This document shows positions 26,572 through 37,600 of a DNA stretch of 64,000 bases, in pieces. Origin of the DNA: Posidoniimonas corsicana. Lineage in GTDB: Bacteria > Planctomycetota > Planctomycetia > Pirellulales > Lacipirellulaceae. Under the pieces are notes generated by a model. That model had not been told where the DNA came from and did no database searches. It saw only the letters and a program-made list of their open reading frames with translations. Both the position numbers and the translations under genes were made by a program. The stretch lies in contig NZ_SIHJ01000005.1 in NCBI RefSeq assembly GCF_007859765.1, forward strand, positions 282,488-346,487, given 5' to 3'. The stretch's first letter is position 1, and the number at the start of each line of letters is the position of its first letter.

Positions 26572-27982
26572 GGTTAGAGTCTGCCGAGCTACCCACCCTG
26601 ACGCCCGGTTCGACGCCCACCTCGTCAAGGTGGCGCTGGATCTGGGCGATGACCCGCGGGTCGTCGGTAGCGAGCCAGCCGTCCGGCTTGTCGGCGTGCC
26701 CCCAGCGGAGCCACTGCACAAGCGCCTCGAGCTCTTCCGGCGTGCCGGCGAACGGCGGCATGAAGTTCTTGGTGCGTTGCAGCTGCGCAATGTTCAGCCG
26801 CAGCTGGTCGTCGGTCCAGCCGCTGGTCAGGTGGGCCAGCCCGTTGGCGCCGTCCCAGGTGTGGCAGACGCTGCACTGCACGCGGAACACGTGGGCCCCC
26901 AGCCCGAGCTGCTCGGGCAGCTCACGCTCGCCCCGCAACGGGTAGGGGTCGCCGGTGGTGCACCCCTCGCGGCGGAACCTGGCCACCTCGTCCTGTGTAA
27001 TGGAGTTGGAGTAGAGCGTGCCGTGCACGGTGTACGGCTTGCGGATCCCCTCGCGAACGAATTCGGCGCCGGCGGTGGCGCCAAACCCCAGCGCAATCAG
27101 CAGCGCCGCGGTCGCGCCGTTGACGGTCATGCTCTTTTTGAGCAGCAACACCACCGCGTAGCCGCCGATCAGCGCCGACGCGCCAACGCCAATCCCCAGG
27201 AACATCGTCATCGCGATGCTGCCGCCCATCGCCCACGTGCGCGACGCCTCGGGCACGGCCGCCAGGAACCAGGCGCCCAAGAGCGGCATCACGGCCATCG
27301 GTGCGAGGAACCGGAACGACGCGTGCACCAGCCGCCGCCGCTCCTCAGCGTCGAACCGGGAACTGAGGTTCACCACCAGGCAGGCGACCAGCGCCGCGGT
27401 AGCCATCGACGATAGCGTGCGGAAGATCAGCGACGGCCAGAACGTCGGGTTAAAGAACCCCTGCCAGACGCTGTGCGTTTCGTGCCAGGCGCCAGGGGTG
27501 AGCTGCCACGAGAGGATGCCGTTGATCCAGAACAGGCTCATCCACGCGGCCAGCGAGTACATCAGCAGGAGCGTCAGCCGGCTGCGTGGGTCGAGCGTCG
27601 GGCCGCGCCGGTAGAACGCGTAACCGGCGGCGACCTCCAGACAGAAGAACGTCCACTCGATGGCCCACACCCAGTGGAACTCGTCGACCATCAGCCCGAT
27701 GGTCCGCGGGCTGATCTGGATGGTAGTGAACCACATCGCCACGCCGGTCACCGCGCCGGTGACGAACGACACCAGCACCAGCACACGGAATAGGCCGTCG
27801 ATGAAGCGGGTGTAGAGCTCGCCGCCGTCGGCGCCGCCGCGCATCGACCGCCACTGGAACCAGCTCATCAGCAGCCCGCCGCCGATCGCGAACTGGGCCA
27901 GGTACACGTGGAAAATACCCAGCCCCCCGATAATCATCCCCTTCATCACGGGGCCGAAATCGTTGACCGGGTAGTAGAACAT
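26567..27982 (-). CDS. CydA-like oxidase subunit fused to a cytochrome c domain
   Basis: A 471-residue protein. The first about 320 residues form roughly nine membrane helices resembling subunit I of cytochrome bd-type oxidases, with an early helix histidine (H25 in GIFHVYLAQFAIGGG), the segment VTGVAMWFTTIQIS, and AIEWTFFCLEVAAGY where glutamates are conserved in CydA. The E. coli-type GRQPW motif is not seen, so quinol binding in the usual way is doubtful. A soluble C-terminal domain has a c-type haem motif C370-S-V-C373-H374 and a likely methionine ligand in NFMPPFAG. Fusions of this kind are known in the cytochrome bd superfamily and are thought to take electrons from the haem c. The partner gene lies 75 bases downstream. 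Confidence 0.75.
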   Translation of the reverse strand: MFYYPVNDFGPVMKGMIIGGLGIFHVYLAQFAIGGGLLMSWFQWRSMRGGADGGELYTRFIDGLFRVLVLVSFVTGAVTGVAMWFTTIQISPRTIGLMVDEFHWVWAIEWTFFCLEVAAGYAFYRRGPTLDPRSRLTLLLMYSLAAWMSLFWINGILSWQLTPGAWHETHSVWQGFFNPTFWPSLIFRTLSSMATAALVACLVVNLSSRFDAEERRRLVHASFRFLAPMAVMPLLGAWFLAAVPEASRTWAMGGSIAMTMFLGIGVGASALIGGYAVVLLLKKSMTVNGATAALLIALGFGATAGAEFVREGIRKPYTVHGTLYSNSITQDEVARFRREGCTTGDPYPLRGERELPEQLGLGAHVFRVQCSVCHTWDGANGLAHLTSGWTDDQLRLNIAQLQRTKNFMPPFAGTPEELEALVQWLRWGHADKPDGWLATDDPRVIAQIQRHLDEVGVEPGVRVGSSADSNH

Positions 27983-28216
27983 CCGCGCGGGCCCCGCTGG
28001 TCGTTGGGCGTGGGAGAGGGCGGGCCGGGCGGTGAGGCGCCGCGGCCGTGCTCCTTATACCATCCACCCCGCTGCCGGCGGAGGCAATCGCCCGCGACAA
28101 TCTGCCGCGGGGGGTCGGCTGGGCGGGGAAAGCTGCACTTTTGCCCCGGCGCGGCGTAAGATAGTCTTACTCACCCACCCCGAGCCCTCACCCTAAACCC
28201 TTGCTAGCTAACGCCT

Positions 28217-29122
28217 GTGGGCATTTACGACCGCGACTACGAACGACAAGGCCAGTGGCGCGACAGCTACGGCGGGGGGGGTGGTATCCAACTCCGGTTC
28301 CCTGAGACGAGCGTCAACCGCATCGTGCTGGTGACGCTGCTGGCGTACCTCGTTGAGGTCGTCTTCTTCAGCTCGCCCGACGGCAACCTGTGGGTCCGCT
28401 GGCTCAGCCTGTGGTCCAACTGGTTCTACTTCCCGTGGGAGGCATACCAGCTGCTGACCTACTCGCTGGTGCACGACCCGCACAGCATCTGGCACGTGGC
28501 GGGCAACATGTTCGGCGTGTGGATGTTCGGGCGTCAGCTGGAGCAGCGGTTCGGCAGCCGTGAGTTTATGCTTTACTATCTGGGCGCGGTCCTCGCCGGC
28601 GGGCTGGCAATCACGCTGTACAACGTTGTTGTTCCGTCCGCGCAGCCGTTCCCGACGCTAGGCGCCTCGGCCGGGACGGTGGCGGTGATCCTGCTCTACG
28701 CCCTGCTCTACCCGCACCAAACGGTGCTGCTGTTCGCGGTGTTCCCAATCCCGATGTGGGTGCTGGGGGCGTTCATCGTGGGCCAGGACGTCATGCGGGC
28801 GCTCAGCACCGACGCGGACGGCGTCTCGTTCCAAGGGCACCTCGGCGGGGCGGCCTTCGCCGCGGCGTACCACTTTCAGCGTTGGCGGCTGTCGAACTGG
28901 GTCCCACAGGAGTTCAAGCTGCCATCCCTTAAGCGCAGGCCAAAGCTCCGGGTGCACACCGCCCCGGACGACGAGCAGAACGAATCGCAAGACAAGCTGC
29001 GAGACGAGGTTGACCGCATCCTGAAGAAGATCAGCGACCAGGGGTCGGACAGCCTAACGAGCAAAGAGAAGCGCCTGATGCAGAGGGCGAGCCGCGAGTT
29101 CAAGGGACGCCGGCAGTTGTGA
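28217..29122 (+). CDS. Rhomboid family intramembrane serine protease
   Basis: A 301-residue protein starting at a GTG at 28217 (no ATG in frame nearby). Six or more membrane segments lie between residues 33 and 220. The catalytic serine is S151 in TLGASAGTVAV, and the partner histidine is H208 in SFQGHLGGAAFAAAYH; the motif HVAGNMFGVWMFGRQLE (with the conserved His and Asn of helix 2) is also present. It cleaves substrates within the membrane. A charged cytosolic tail from about residue 235 carries a coiled-coil-like NESQDKLRDEVDRILKKISD. It precedes the epimerase gene by 27 bases and may form an operon with it. Confidence 0.92.
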   Translation: MGIYDRDYERQGQWRDSYGGGGGIQLRFPETSVNRIVLVTLLAYLVEVVFFSSPDGNLWVRWLSLWSNWFYFPWEAYQLLTYSLVHDPHSIWHVAGNMFGVWMFGRQLEQRFGSREFMLYYLGAVLAGGLAITLYNVVVPSAQPFPTLGASAGTVAVILLYALLYPHQTVLLFAVFPIPMWVLGAFIVGQDVMRALSTDADGVSFQGHLGGAAFAAAYHFQRWRLSNWVPQEFKLPSLKRRPKLRVHTAPDDEQNESQDKLRDEVDRILKKISDQGSDSLTSKEKRLMQRASREFKGRRQL

Positions 29123-29149
29123 TCCTCCGCCGGCGAGTACAATGGAAGT

Positions 29150-30058
29150 ATGAGCCTCCCCTCCCCCATCGCGGTCACCGGCGCCACCGGCATGGTCGGG
29201 TCCGCGCTGTGCCGCTCACTCCGCGACCACGGTGTCGAGGTCCGGCGGCTGGTCCGCAGCAGGCCGGCGCCCGGCTCGTCGGACGTGTACTGGAAGCCGT
29301 CCGCAGGAGAGATCGACCGGGACGCGCTCGCGGGGATTGAGGCCGCCGTGCACCTGGCGGGCGAGAGCATCGCCGCGGGCCGCTGGACGGCGGCAAAGAA
29401 GGAGCGGATCGTCTCCAGCCGTGTCGACGGAACGCGGCTGCTGTCCCAGGCGCTTGCCGCGCTCGACCCGAAGCCGCGGGTGCTGGTCAGCGCGTCGGCG
29501 ATCGGCTTCTACGGCGACCGCGGGCAGCACCCGGTCGACGAGAACAGCCCCCCCGGCGCCGGCTTCCTGGCCGAGACTTGCATCGCCTGGGAGGCCGAGA
29601 CCCGGCCCGCCTGGGAGGCCGGCCTGCGGGTCGTGCAGACCCGCATCGGTGTGGTGCTGAGCGACCAGGGCGGCGCGCTGGCGAAGATGCTTACGCCGTT
29701 CAAGCTAGGGCTGGGCGGCGTGCTAGGCGACGGCCGCCAGTATATGAGCTGGGTCACGCTGGACGAGCTGGTGGGCGTGATCGAGCACTGTCTGGCGAAT
29801 GACGGCGTGCACGGCGCGGTGAACGCGGTCGCGCCGGGAGCGGTGACCAACCGCGAGTTCACTAAGACGCTAGGCCGCGTGCTCGGCCGGCCCACGGTGC
29901 TGGCCGTTCCCAAGTTTGCGCTCCGCGCCGCCGCCGGCGACCTGGCCGACGAGGCGCTGCTGGCCAGCGCCTGTGTGCGTCCAACCAGGCTCCAAGAAAC
30001 GGGGTACGAGTTCCGCGACCCCGAGCTCGAGCTGGCCCTGTTACGGGTTATCCCCTAG
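29150..30058 (+). CDS. TIGR01777-type NAD(P)-binding epimerase
   Basis: A 302-residue protein of the extended short-chain dehydrogenase type. It has the nucleotide-binding AVTGATGMVGSALCRSLRDH, the family motifs AVHLAGESIAAGRWTAAKKE, SASAIGFYGDRG and QTRIGVVLSDQGGALAKM, and a C-terminal domain with VSFVxxEA-like ADEALLASACVRPTRLQE. The group is called SulA/YfcH-like nucleoside-diphosphate sugar epimerase, but the substrate is not known. Start at ATG 29150, 27 bases after rhomboid. Confidence 0.9.
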   Translation: MSLPSPIAVTGATGMVGSALCRSLRDHGVEVRRLVRSRPAPGSSDVYWKPSAGEIDRDALAGIEAAVHLAGESIAAGRWTAAKKERIVSSRVDGTRLLSQALAALDPKPRVLVSASAIGFYGDRGQHPVDENSPPGAGFLAETCIAWEAETRPAWEAGLRVVQTRIGVVLSDQGGALAKMLTPFKLGLGGVLGDGRQYMSWVTLDELVGVIEHCLANDGVHGAVNAVAPGAVTNREFTKTLGRVLGRPTVLAVPKFALRAAAGDLADEALLASACVRPTRLQETGYEFRDPELELALLRVIP

Positions 30059-30153
30059 CGGCAGGTCCCGCCCACTGGCGGCGCGCGTAATGGTCATCCG
30101 CCGATAGCGGGGTTAGACTGACGCCCTGATCCTTCTCCGTCAGGGCCCTGCAC

Positions 30154-31428
30154 ATGCGTCGTCGCGTTGGAATTCAGGACTTAGCGCTCCACTTAACATT
30201 GCTGCTTGCGGCGCCACTCGGCTGTACCGAGAGGAATGAGTACCAGCCGCCGCCGCCGCCGGACGTAACTGTCGCGAACCCCGTGCAGGCGACCGTCGAA
30301 GACGTGCTGGAGGTGACCGGTGAGACCATCCCGCACGAGCGGATCGAGATCCGCGCCCGCGTCGAGGGGTACCTCGAAGAGGCCCCGTTCACCGAGGGCG
30401 CAATGGTCGAGCAGGGGCAGCCGCTGTTCATCATCGACAAGCGGCCGTTCCAGGCCGCGGTCGACGCCGCCAAGGCGGCCGAGCTGGTAGCCGAGGCCCG
30501 CGTGCGGAGCGCCGAGGCGGTGCTCAAGCAGGCGCAGGCCCAGGCAGCCAACGACCAAGCGCAGTACAACCGCGCCGCCCGAGCCGCACAAGCCGGTGGC
30601 GTAACGCAGGCGGAGCTGGACGAGCTGCGGACCACGTACCAGAACTCCGTCGCGGAGATCGACGTGGCCCAGGCTTCGATCGAGTCGGCGAAGGCCGAGG
30701 TCGAGGCCGCCAAGGCCACGGTCCGCCAAGAGGAGCTCGACCTCAGCTACACGGACGTCACCTCGCCAATCGCGGGTCGCGTCGGCAAACGGCAGGTGGA
30801 CCTCGGCAACCTGGTGGGCTCAGGGGAGTCGACCGTCCTAACCAACGTCATCGCCTACGACCCAATCTACGCCACCTTTACGATCAGCGAGGCCGAGCTG
30901 CTGAAGTTCCAGCGTCAGGCCGAGGCCAGCGGCGACGCGCCCGGCCCGAAGACCCGCGACGAGAACGACCGCCCGATCCTGCTCGGCCTAGCGGACGAGG
31001 AAGGCTACCCGCACGTCGGCCGCTTCGACTACGCCGACCTGGCGCTCGACCGGGCCACGGGCACTTACTTCGTCCGCGCGGAGTTCCCCAACCCCGGCCT
31101 ATCGATCCCGCCGGGCGCGTTTGTCCGGATCGCGATCCCGCGCAAGGAGGAAGAGGCCCTGCTGCTGCCCGACGAGGCGATCGGCCGCGACCAGAACGGG
31201 GCGTACGTGTCGGTCGTGGAGGCCGACAACAAGGTTGCTCGGAAGGCGGTGGAAACCGCGGGGCTGTACGACGGCAAACGGGTGATCAAGCAGGGGCTGA
31301 CCCCCGAAGACCGGGTAGTGGTGAACGGGCTGCAGATGGCCCAGCCGGGCGCCGTGGTAAACCCCATTGAGGCCAGCGCCAGCGGCCCGCCAGAGTCCGA
31401 GGACGCGGCCCCGCGGGCCGACTCCTAG
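30154..31428 (+). CDS. RND efflux periplasmic adaptor lipoprotein (membrane fusion protein)
   Basis: A 424-residue adaptor. The N-terminus has a lipobox ending at C24 (LLLAAPLGC), then a barrel-sandwich half GEMIPH-like EVTGETIPHERIEIRARVEG, a coiled-coil hairpin from about residue 95 to 195 (AKAAELVAEARVRSAEAVLK, AQASIESAKAEVEAAKATVR), the second half DVTSPIAGRVGKRQVDLGNL, and a beta-barrel and membrane-proximal part. It links the inner-membrane pump to an outer-membrane channel. A short stem (CCCTGA/TCAGGG at 30124-30147) lies just before the start. The pump gene follows 53 bases later. Confidence 0.93.
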   Translation: MRRRVGIQDLALHLTLLLAAPLGCTERNEYQPPPPPDVTVANPVQATVEDVLEVTGETIPHERIEIRARVEGYLEEAPFTEGAMVEQGQPLFIIDKRPFQAAVDAAKAAELVAEARVRSAEAVLKQAQAQAANDQAQYNRAARAAQAGGVTQAELDELRTTYQNSVAEIDVAQASIESAKAEVEAAKATVRQEELDLSYTDVTSPIAGRVGKRQVDLGNLVGSGESTVLTNVIAYDPIYATFTISEAELLKFQRQAEASGDAPGPKTRDENDRPILLGLADEEGYPHVGRFDYADLALDRATGTYFVRAEFPNPGLSIPPGAFVRIAIPRKEEEALLLPDEAIGRDQNGAYVSVVEADNKVARKAVETAGLYDGKRVIKQGLTPEDRVVVNGLQMAQPGAVVNPIEASASGPPESEDAAPRADS

Positions 31429-31481
31429 CCCGCCACCTACTCCGGCGTCGTCCTCCACCGCTCCTCCGCCCCGGCCGCACT

Positions 31482-34400
31482 ATGTCCCGCTTCTTCATTC
31501 ACCGCCCAATCTTCGCCAGCGTCATCTCGATCGTGATCGTCCTCGCCGGCGCGGTCGCACAGCGAGGGCTGCCGATCTCCAAATTCCCGGAGATCTCGCC
31601 CCCCACGGTGCAGGTGTCGTGCAGCTACCCAGGCGCGAGCGCCAAGGTGGTTGCGGAGACGGTCGCCGCGCCAATCGAGCAGGAGGTGAACGGCGTCGAA
31701 GACATGCTGTACCTCAGCTCGGTCAGCTCCGACGACGGCTCCTACAAGCTGACCGTGACGTTTGAGATCGGCGTCGACCTCGACATGGCCACCGTGCTGG
31801 TGCAGAACCGCGTTGCGATCGCCGAGCCGAAACTGCCGGAGGACGTCCGCCGCCAGGGCATCACCACCAAGAAGCAGTCGACGCAGATCCTGCAGTTCAT
31901 CACGCTCACCTCGCCCGATGGGTCCACCTCCGACCTGGACCTGTCGAACTACGCGACCCGGTTCATCAAGGACGAGCTGGCCCGGATCGATGGCGTCGGT
32001 TCGGTGGAGATCCTCGGCGCCGACGAGTACAGCATGCGGGTCTGGCTCGACCCCCACAAGCTCAAGGCCCGTCAGCTCACCACCGAGGACGTGGTGAACG
32101 CGATCCGCGAGCAGAACGTGCAGGTGGCGGCCGGCCGGATCGGAGAGCCCCCGGCGCCGAAGGGGACCGCGTTCCAGTACTCGGTCAACACCCTCGGTCG
32201 GCTGAGGGACGTCGAGCAGTTCGGAAACATCATCATCAAGACCGCCGACGGCGTGCGGTTCACAAGGGTGCGGGACGTCGCGCGGGTCGAGCTGGGCTCC
32301 AAGAGCTACAGTGTCTCGTCGAAGTTTAACGGAGCCCCCTCCACCAACATCGCCATCTACCAGCTCCCCGGCGCCAACGCGCTGGACATCGCCGCCCGCG
32401 TGCACGAAACCATGGCGAAGCTCGCTAAGAACTTCCCGCCCGGCATCGCCTACGAGATCCCGTTCGACACCACCAAGTTCGTCGAGGCCTCGATCGAGGA
32501 GGTCTACTCCACGCTGTTCGTGGCGGTGCTGCTGGTGGTGCTGGTGATCTTCGTGTTCCTGCAGGACTGGCGGGCGACCCTGATCCCCTGCGCCGCGATC
32601 CCCGTAGCGCTGATCGGCGCCTTTGGCGTGATGGCGGCAATCGGTTTCTCGATCAATATGCTCACGCTGTTCGGCGTTGTGCTGGCAATCGGCATCGTCG
32701 TGGACGACTCGATCGTGGTGGTGGAGAACACGGCCCGCTGGCTGGACGAGGGCCTGCCGCCCAAACAGGCCGCCGAGCGCGCGATGGAGGAGATGACCGG
32801 CCCGGTCATCGCCACCACGCTCGTGCTGCTGGCCGTGTTCGTCCCCACCGCGTTCATGGGCGGCATCACGGGGCAGCTTTACAAGCAGTTCGCGCTGACC
32901 ATCTCCGCGGCAGTGGTGCTTAGCTCGGTGAACGCGTTGTCGCTCAGCCCCGCGCTGTGCGGCATCCTGATGCGTCCGACCCAAGAGGTCCGCAACCCAT
33001 TCTTCAAGCTGTTCAACAAGGGGTTCGACTCGGTCGCGTCGGTCTACAAGTCCGTCATCGGCGGCACCGTGCGGGTGGTCCCCCTGACGCTGCTGATCTT
33101 CGTCGGGCTGGTCGCCGTGACCGGGTTGGGCTTCGCCCGACTGCCCACCGGCTTCATGCCGACCGAGGACCAGGGCTACGCGTTCGCCAATGTGCAGTTG
33201 CCCGACTCGGCCTCTCTGCAGCGAACCGAGGAAGTCATCGCCCGCGTCGACCGCGTGCTGGCGAACACCCCCGGCGTGCGCGACCGGGTGCTGGTCTCCG
33301 GCTACTCGATGCTGTCGGGCAGCCGGGGATCGAACTCCGGGATGGCCGCCATCGTGTTCGAGCCGTGGGGCGACCGCACCGCCGAGCAGACCGCCCAGGA
33401 CGCGATCGTGGAGAACCTCCGCCGCGAGTTCTCCGAGATTGAGGAGGCGATCGCCATCGCGTTTGTCCCGCCGCCGATCGACGGCCTGGGCAACGCCAGC
33501 GGGTTCCAGATGCAGCTGCTCGACCAGGGAGACGTCGGGCTCGTCGAGCTGCAGAACTCAGCTAACAACCTAATCGCCGCGGGCCGGGGCCAGTCCAACC
33601 TCAACGCGAGGTCCCTCAACACCACGTTCCGCGCTGGCGTTCCGCAGCTGTTCGCCGACGTCGACCGCGACAAGGTCAAGAGCCAGAACATCCCGCTGAG
33701 CAGCGTGTTCGGCACGCTGCAGGCCTACCTCGGCTCGGCCTACGTGAACGACTTCAACCGCTTCGGCCGCACCTACCAGGTCCGGGTGCAGGCCGCCGAG
33801 CAGTTCCGCGCCAGCCCCGACGACATCGCCATGCTCGACGTCCGCAACGCCGCGGGCCAGATGTCGCCGCTCGGTTCGCTGCTCACGGTCAACCACTCCC
33901 TCGGCCCGCAGCTGGTCACCCGCTACAACCTCTACCCCACCGCGCAGATCAACGGCGAGCCCGCCGCGGGCGTCAGCTCCGGCCAGGCGCTGTCGCTGAT
34001 GGAGCAGATGGCCGACCAGTCGCTGCCGCCCGGCGTGGGCTACGCGTGGACCGGCATGTCGTACCAAGAAAAACAAACCGGCAACGAGCAGTACTTCATC
34101 TTCGCGCTGGCGATCGTGTTCGTGTTCCTGGTGCTGGCCGCGCAGTACGAGAGCTGGGTGCAGCCCGCCGCGGTGATCGCCGTGGTGCCGCTGGCGGCGC
34201 TCGGCGTGGTCGTGATGCTGATGGCCCGCGGCATGGACAACAACACCTACACGCAGATCGGCGTCGTGCTGCTGGTGGCGTTGGCCAGCAAGAACGCGAT
34301 CCTGATCGTCGAATTCGCCGCCGAGCAACGCAAGAAGGGGCTGAGCCTCCGCGAGGCAGCCGTGTCGGCCGCCGAGCTCCGCTTCCGCGCCATCCTGATG

Positions 34401-34607
34401 ACCGCGTTCAGCTCGATCCTCGGCTTCCTGCCGCTGCTGGTCTCCAGCGGCGCCGGCGCCGCCAGCCGCCAGGCGGTGGGCAACGCCGTGGTCGGCGGCA
34501 TGATCGCCGCGACCATCTCCTCGCTGCTGTTTGTGCCAACGTTCTTCGTCGTGTTCCGCGGCCTCGGCGAGTGGGCCGCGGGCAAGCCCGCGGACAGGCC
34601 TGTGTAG
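31482..34607 (+). CDS. RND efflux pump permease (HAE1/AcrB family)
   Basis: A 1041-residue pump. It starts MSRFFIHRPIFASVISIVIV, as in the family, and has the proton-relay aspartates D408 and D409 in GIVVDDSIVVVENTAR, two large periplasmic loops, and the C-terminal half with QIGVVLLVALASKNAILIVE. It exports hydrophobic compounds using the proton gradient. No outer-membrane channel gene is adjacent, so it may use a TolC-like protein encoded elsewhere. It ends 16 bases before the convergent RTX gene. Confidence 0.95.
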   Translation: MSRFFIHRPIFASVISIVIVLAGAVAQRGLPISKFPEISPPTVQVSCSYPGASAKVVAETVAAPIEQEVNGVEDMLYLSSVSSDDGSYKLTVTFEIGVDLDMATVLVQNRVAIAEPKLPEDVRRQGITTKKQSTQILQFITLTSPDGSTSDLDLSNYATRFIKDELARIDGVGSVEILGADEYSMRVWLDPHKLKARQLTTEDVVNAIREQNVQVAAGRIGEPPAPKGTAFQYSVNTLGRLRDVEQFGNIIIKTADGVRFTRVRDVARVELGSKSYSVSSKFNGAPSTNIAIYQLPGANALDIAARVHETMAKLAKNFPPGIAYEIPFDTTKFVEASIEEVYSTLFVAVLLVVLVIFVFLQDWRATLIPCAAIPVALIGAFGVMAAIGFSINMLTLFGVVLAIGIVVDDSIVVVENTARWLDEGLPPKQAAERAMEEMTGPVIATTLVLLAVFVPTAFMGGITGQLYKQFALTISAAVVLSSVNALSLSPALCGILMRPTQEVRNPFFKLFNKGFDSVASVYKSVIGGTVRVVPLTLLIFVGLVAVTGLGFARLPTGFMPTEDQGYAFANVQLPDSASLQRTEEVIARVDRVLANTPGVRDRVLVSGYSMLSGSRGSNSGMAAIVFEPWGDRTAEQTAQDAIVENLRREFSEIEEAIAIAFVPPPIDGLGNASGFQMQLLDQGDVGLVELQNSANNLIAAGRGQSNLNARSLNTTFRAGVPQLFADVDRDKVKSQNIPLSSVFGTLQAYLGSAYVNDFNRFGRTYQVRVQAAEQFRASPDDIAMLDVRNAAGQMSPLGSLLTVNHSLGPQLVTRYNLYPTAQINGEPAAGVSSGQALSLMEQMADQSLPPGVGYAWTGMSYQEKQTGNEQYFIFALAIVFVFLVLAAQYESWVQPAAVIAVVPLAALGVVVMLMARGMDNNTYTQIGVVLLVALASKNAILIVEFAAEQRKKGLSLREAAVSAAELRFRAILMTAFSSILGFLPLLVSSGAGAASRQAVGNAVVGGMIAATISSLLFVPTFFVVFRGLGEWAAGKPADRPV

Positions 34608-34623
34608 CACTCGGCCGTGGCTG

Positions 34624-37600
34624 CTACAGCAGTCCCTCGATCCCCAACACCGACCCGAGTCCGTTCGGCGCGACATCACCGGCGATCTCCAAGCCAAAGC
34701 GGCTGGCGATCTGGGCTGTGGTCAAGCCAACGTACTCACTAGGGATGTATTCCGCCGCGGTTGGGAACGGCACCGCATCCGGGTCCTGCTGAGCGAAGTA
34801 CAGCCGGCGGTTCGAGAACCCAGCGTAGTCAAGCACAACGGTCGTGTCGTTGAACAGGTAGGTGAATGACGGCGCGAACTCTTCCGGGTGGAACCACATG
34901 GTCACGTTTGCGACCAGACTCAGGGGGTACCCCACCGGCGGCACGAACTCGGGGTTGCCCGTGATCAGCACCGTCCGGCCCGGCGTGTTCGCGGCTCCGA
35001 TCAGGATGTTCGACCGGTTCTGGAACCGTCCGCCGATTACGGTTGAAGCGCCGTTCGACGCCATCCAGATTCCGCGGGCGTAGCCCTCTACCCGCATGTT
35101 GTCGTACGTAATGCTGTACGTCACGCGGTTCCCGGACACGCCGGTGTGGGCGTCGTCTGCGGGGTCTGCCAGCACCGACACATTCCGCAGGATGATGTTG
35201 GCGCTGTAGGGCACCCTGACGCCCTCACGGTTGTTCCAGAACGTCGAGTCCTTCACCAGGCTGGTGGCGTCGTGGTCGGCGCCCCGCAGGTGGTAGCGGA
35301 GCATCAGGCCTGTCTTGGCGCCGTACGCGACGTTGTTCGAGAATTCCTTCACTGGGACAAACTGGCCGTCGATGGTGTCGGCGCCGCCGGCGAGGGACGG
35401 GTCGTCAAGGTTTTCGGCCAAGAAGCGAGTCACGGACCCGTTCTTCACGAAACCGCGGGTGTAGTAGATGAAGCCGGTCCCATCGGCGCCAGAGACGACG
35501 TTGCCGGTCACCGCGACGCCGCCGCCCTGAAGCCAGAACCCGTCGCCACTGTGCCCAAAGTCTTGCACGTTGTCACGCACGTTGGGCTCGAGACCGGTGC
35601 CCGTCGTGGCGATGGCGATGTTGTTGCGGAAGCTGCCGATCTCGTCGCCTTCCTCGGTCGCGAACGCGGCGCCATTCACGCCGTAGGCGACGCTGTCGCT
35701 GATGTCGACATAGCTGCTATGGTTGACGAACCCCCAGCCCGGGCTGCCCTCGACCACACTCCCCTGAACCACCGCGGGCGGGGTGTCGGCGGTCACGCCG
35801 TTGCGGTGGAAGTGCACCGCGTAGCGTGCCCGGGGGTTGTCCCCGGTGCCGGCGATCTGGTTCCAGTTCTCGTCGACCTGGGGGTCGGTTACCGCCTGCG
35901 ACTTGTCGGTGCGTCCCAAGTTGTAGAACCCCGCGTAGTGCACGTCGACGTCGCGGTTGTGCATGAACATCACGTGGCCAAGACGGTCAATATCTCCGGG
36001 GTCGGCCTCGGACTCGATGATGATGTTCCGAGTCAGGTTCGCGACGTGGACCCCGAGCGACGCGTCCAGCGGCAGGTGGTCGTGCTCAAGCGGATCAACG
36101 ATCACGAGGTTGTCGTAGATGGCCCTGATGATGCGGACCTCTTCCTGGGCGTCGTCCATGGCGGTGCCGGCGATGACAATCTCGTCGCCGACCTCCCAGC
36201 CGGTGGGGATCTGCGCCAACGCGATCCGGTACGTGCCACGCGCCAGCAGCGTGCTTGACTCGAGGAACGCCGTGGTTTCGGCGCCATACATCCGGACGGC
36301 GCCGTGGGTAATCAAACCGCGTCCAATCGAGAACGGATCCGCCGAAGCGTCGCGCGGCCCGATGTCGGTAAACACCAGCCGGGCGGTCACGTTGTCCTGG
36401 ATCGGGTCCGACTCCTCGCCGATCACCAGCGTGCCGCTCGTCGCCACGATCATTGTGTCGACCCGCAGCTGGGTGTCGGCGTCGGTTGCAAACCGCAGCT
36501 CGCCATCGACGCGGATGGTCGTGATGCTGGCGTTCGATACACGGTCCACCTCTACAACCGCGCCGTACGGCACCAGCACCCTAGCCCCCGACGAGGGCAC
36601 CCGTCCGTCGGCCCACACGCTTGGGTCGAACCAGCTTCCGCTCTTCACCGCGACCGAAGTCACGTCCTGGTAGCGGACCAGCTGGAACAATGCGAGGTGC
36701 TCGGCCCGCTTCGACGGGTCGGTCATGTGCGGCATCATGGACGAGATTACCTCGTCGCCGCTCCCGTCGACGATAGTGTCGAACGAGTCGATCAGCTCGA
36801 AGCCCTCCAGAGGAGGTGCAACGGCCAGCAGGTTGGTCGCGTGGTGCCCCTCCGCCATACCCGCCATGTGCCCAACGCCGAGCACGTCCCAAGTGCCGAT
36901 CAGGTTTGGCAGGATAAACCAGTCCTGACCGCCGCCCCCGATGATGTTGTCGGCGACCAGGTCGTCGTGGACGGTGTGCCCGATCATGAGCCGGAGCGCG
37001 TACTCGTGGTCGGTCAGGGTTGCCGTGCGGGTGTCGTACGAGGCGCTGGACGCCCAGACGCCGAGCGCCTGCCGCAGGGCCGCCGGCTCGGAGTCGTACA
37101 CGACCGAACCGCCGATCAGAAGGTCGTCGTCGTCCTCGCCCACCAGGTAGTCAACCGCGTCGCCACCGATGATCATGTCACGGCCAGCGCCGCCGTAGAC
37201 GGTGTCCTCGCCGCCGCCGCCGACCAATGCGTCGTCGCCGGAGTTGCCGTAGATCTCATCGGCGCCGAGTTGGCCGAAGACAACGTCCGCGCCGGCGCCG
37301 CCGCTCAGGTAGTCGTCGCCACCGGACCCCTGCAGGGTGTCGTCGCCATCGCCTCCGTAGAGGAAGTCTTTCTGCTCACCGCCGATCAGGATGTCGGCGT
37401 CCTCATCACCAATCAGGGTGTTAACGCCGGCGCCGCCGATCAGGATGTCGCCGCCGGCGCCGCCGAGCACGCGATCGTTTCCGTCGCCGCCCTCGACGTA
37501 GTCGGAACCGTCGCCGCCCTCGATGTAGTCGTTGCCGCCAGCGCCGAACAGCCGGTCGTTGCCCACTCCGCCGTAGATGCCGTCGTCGCCGTCGCCGCCG

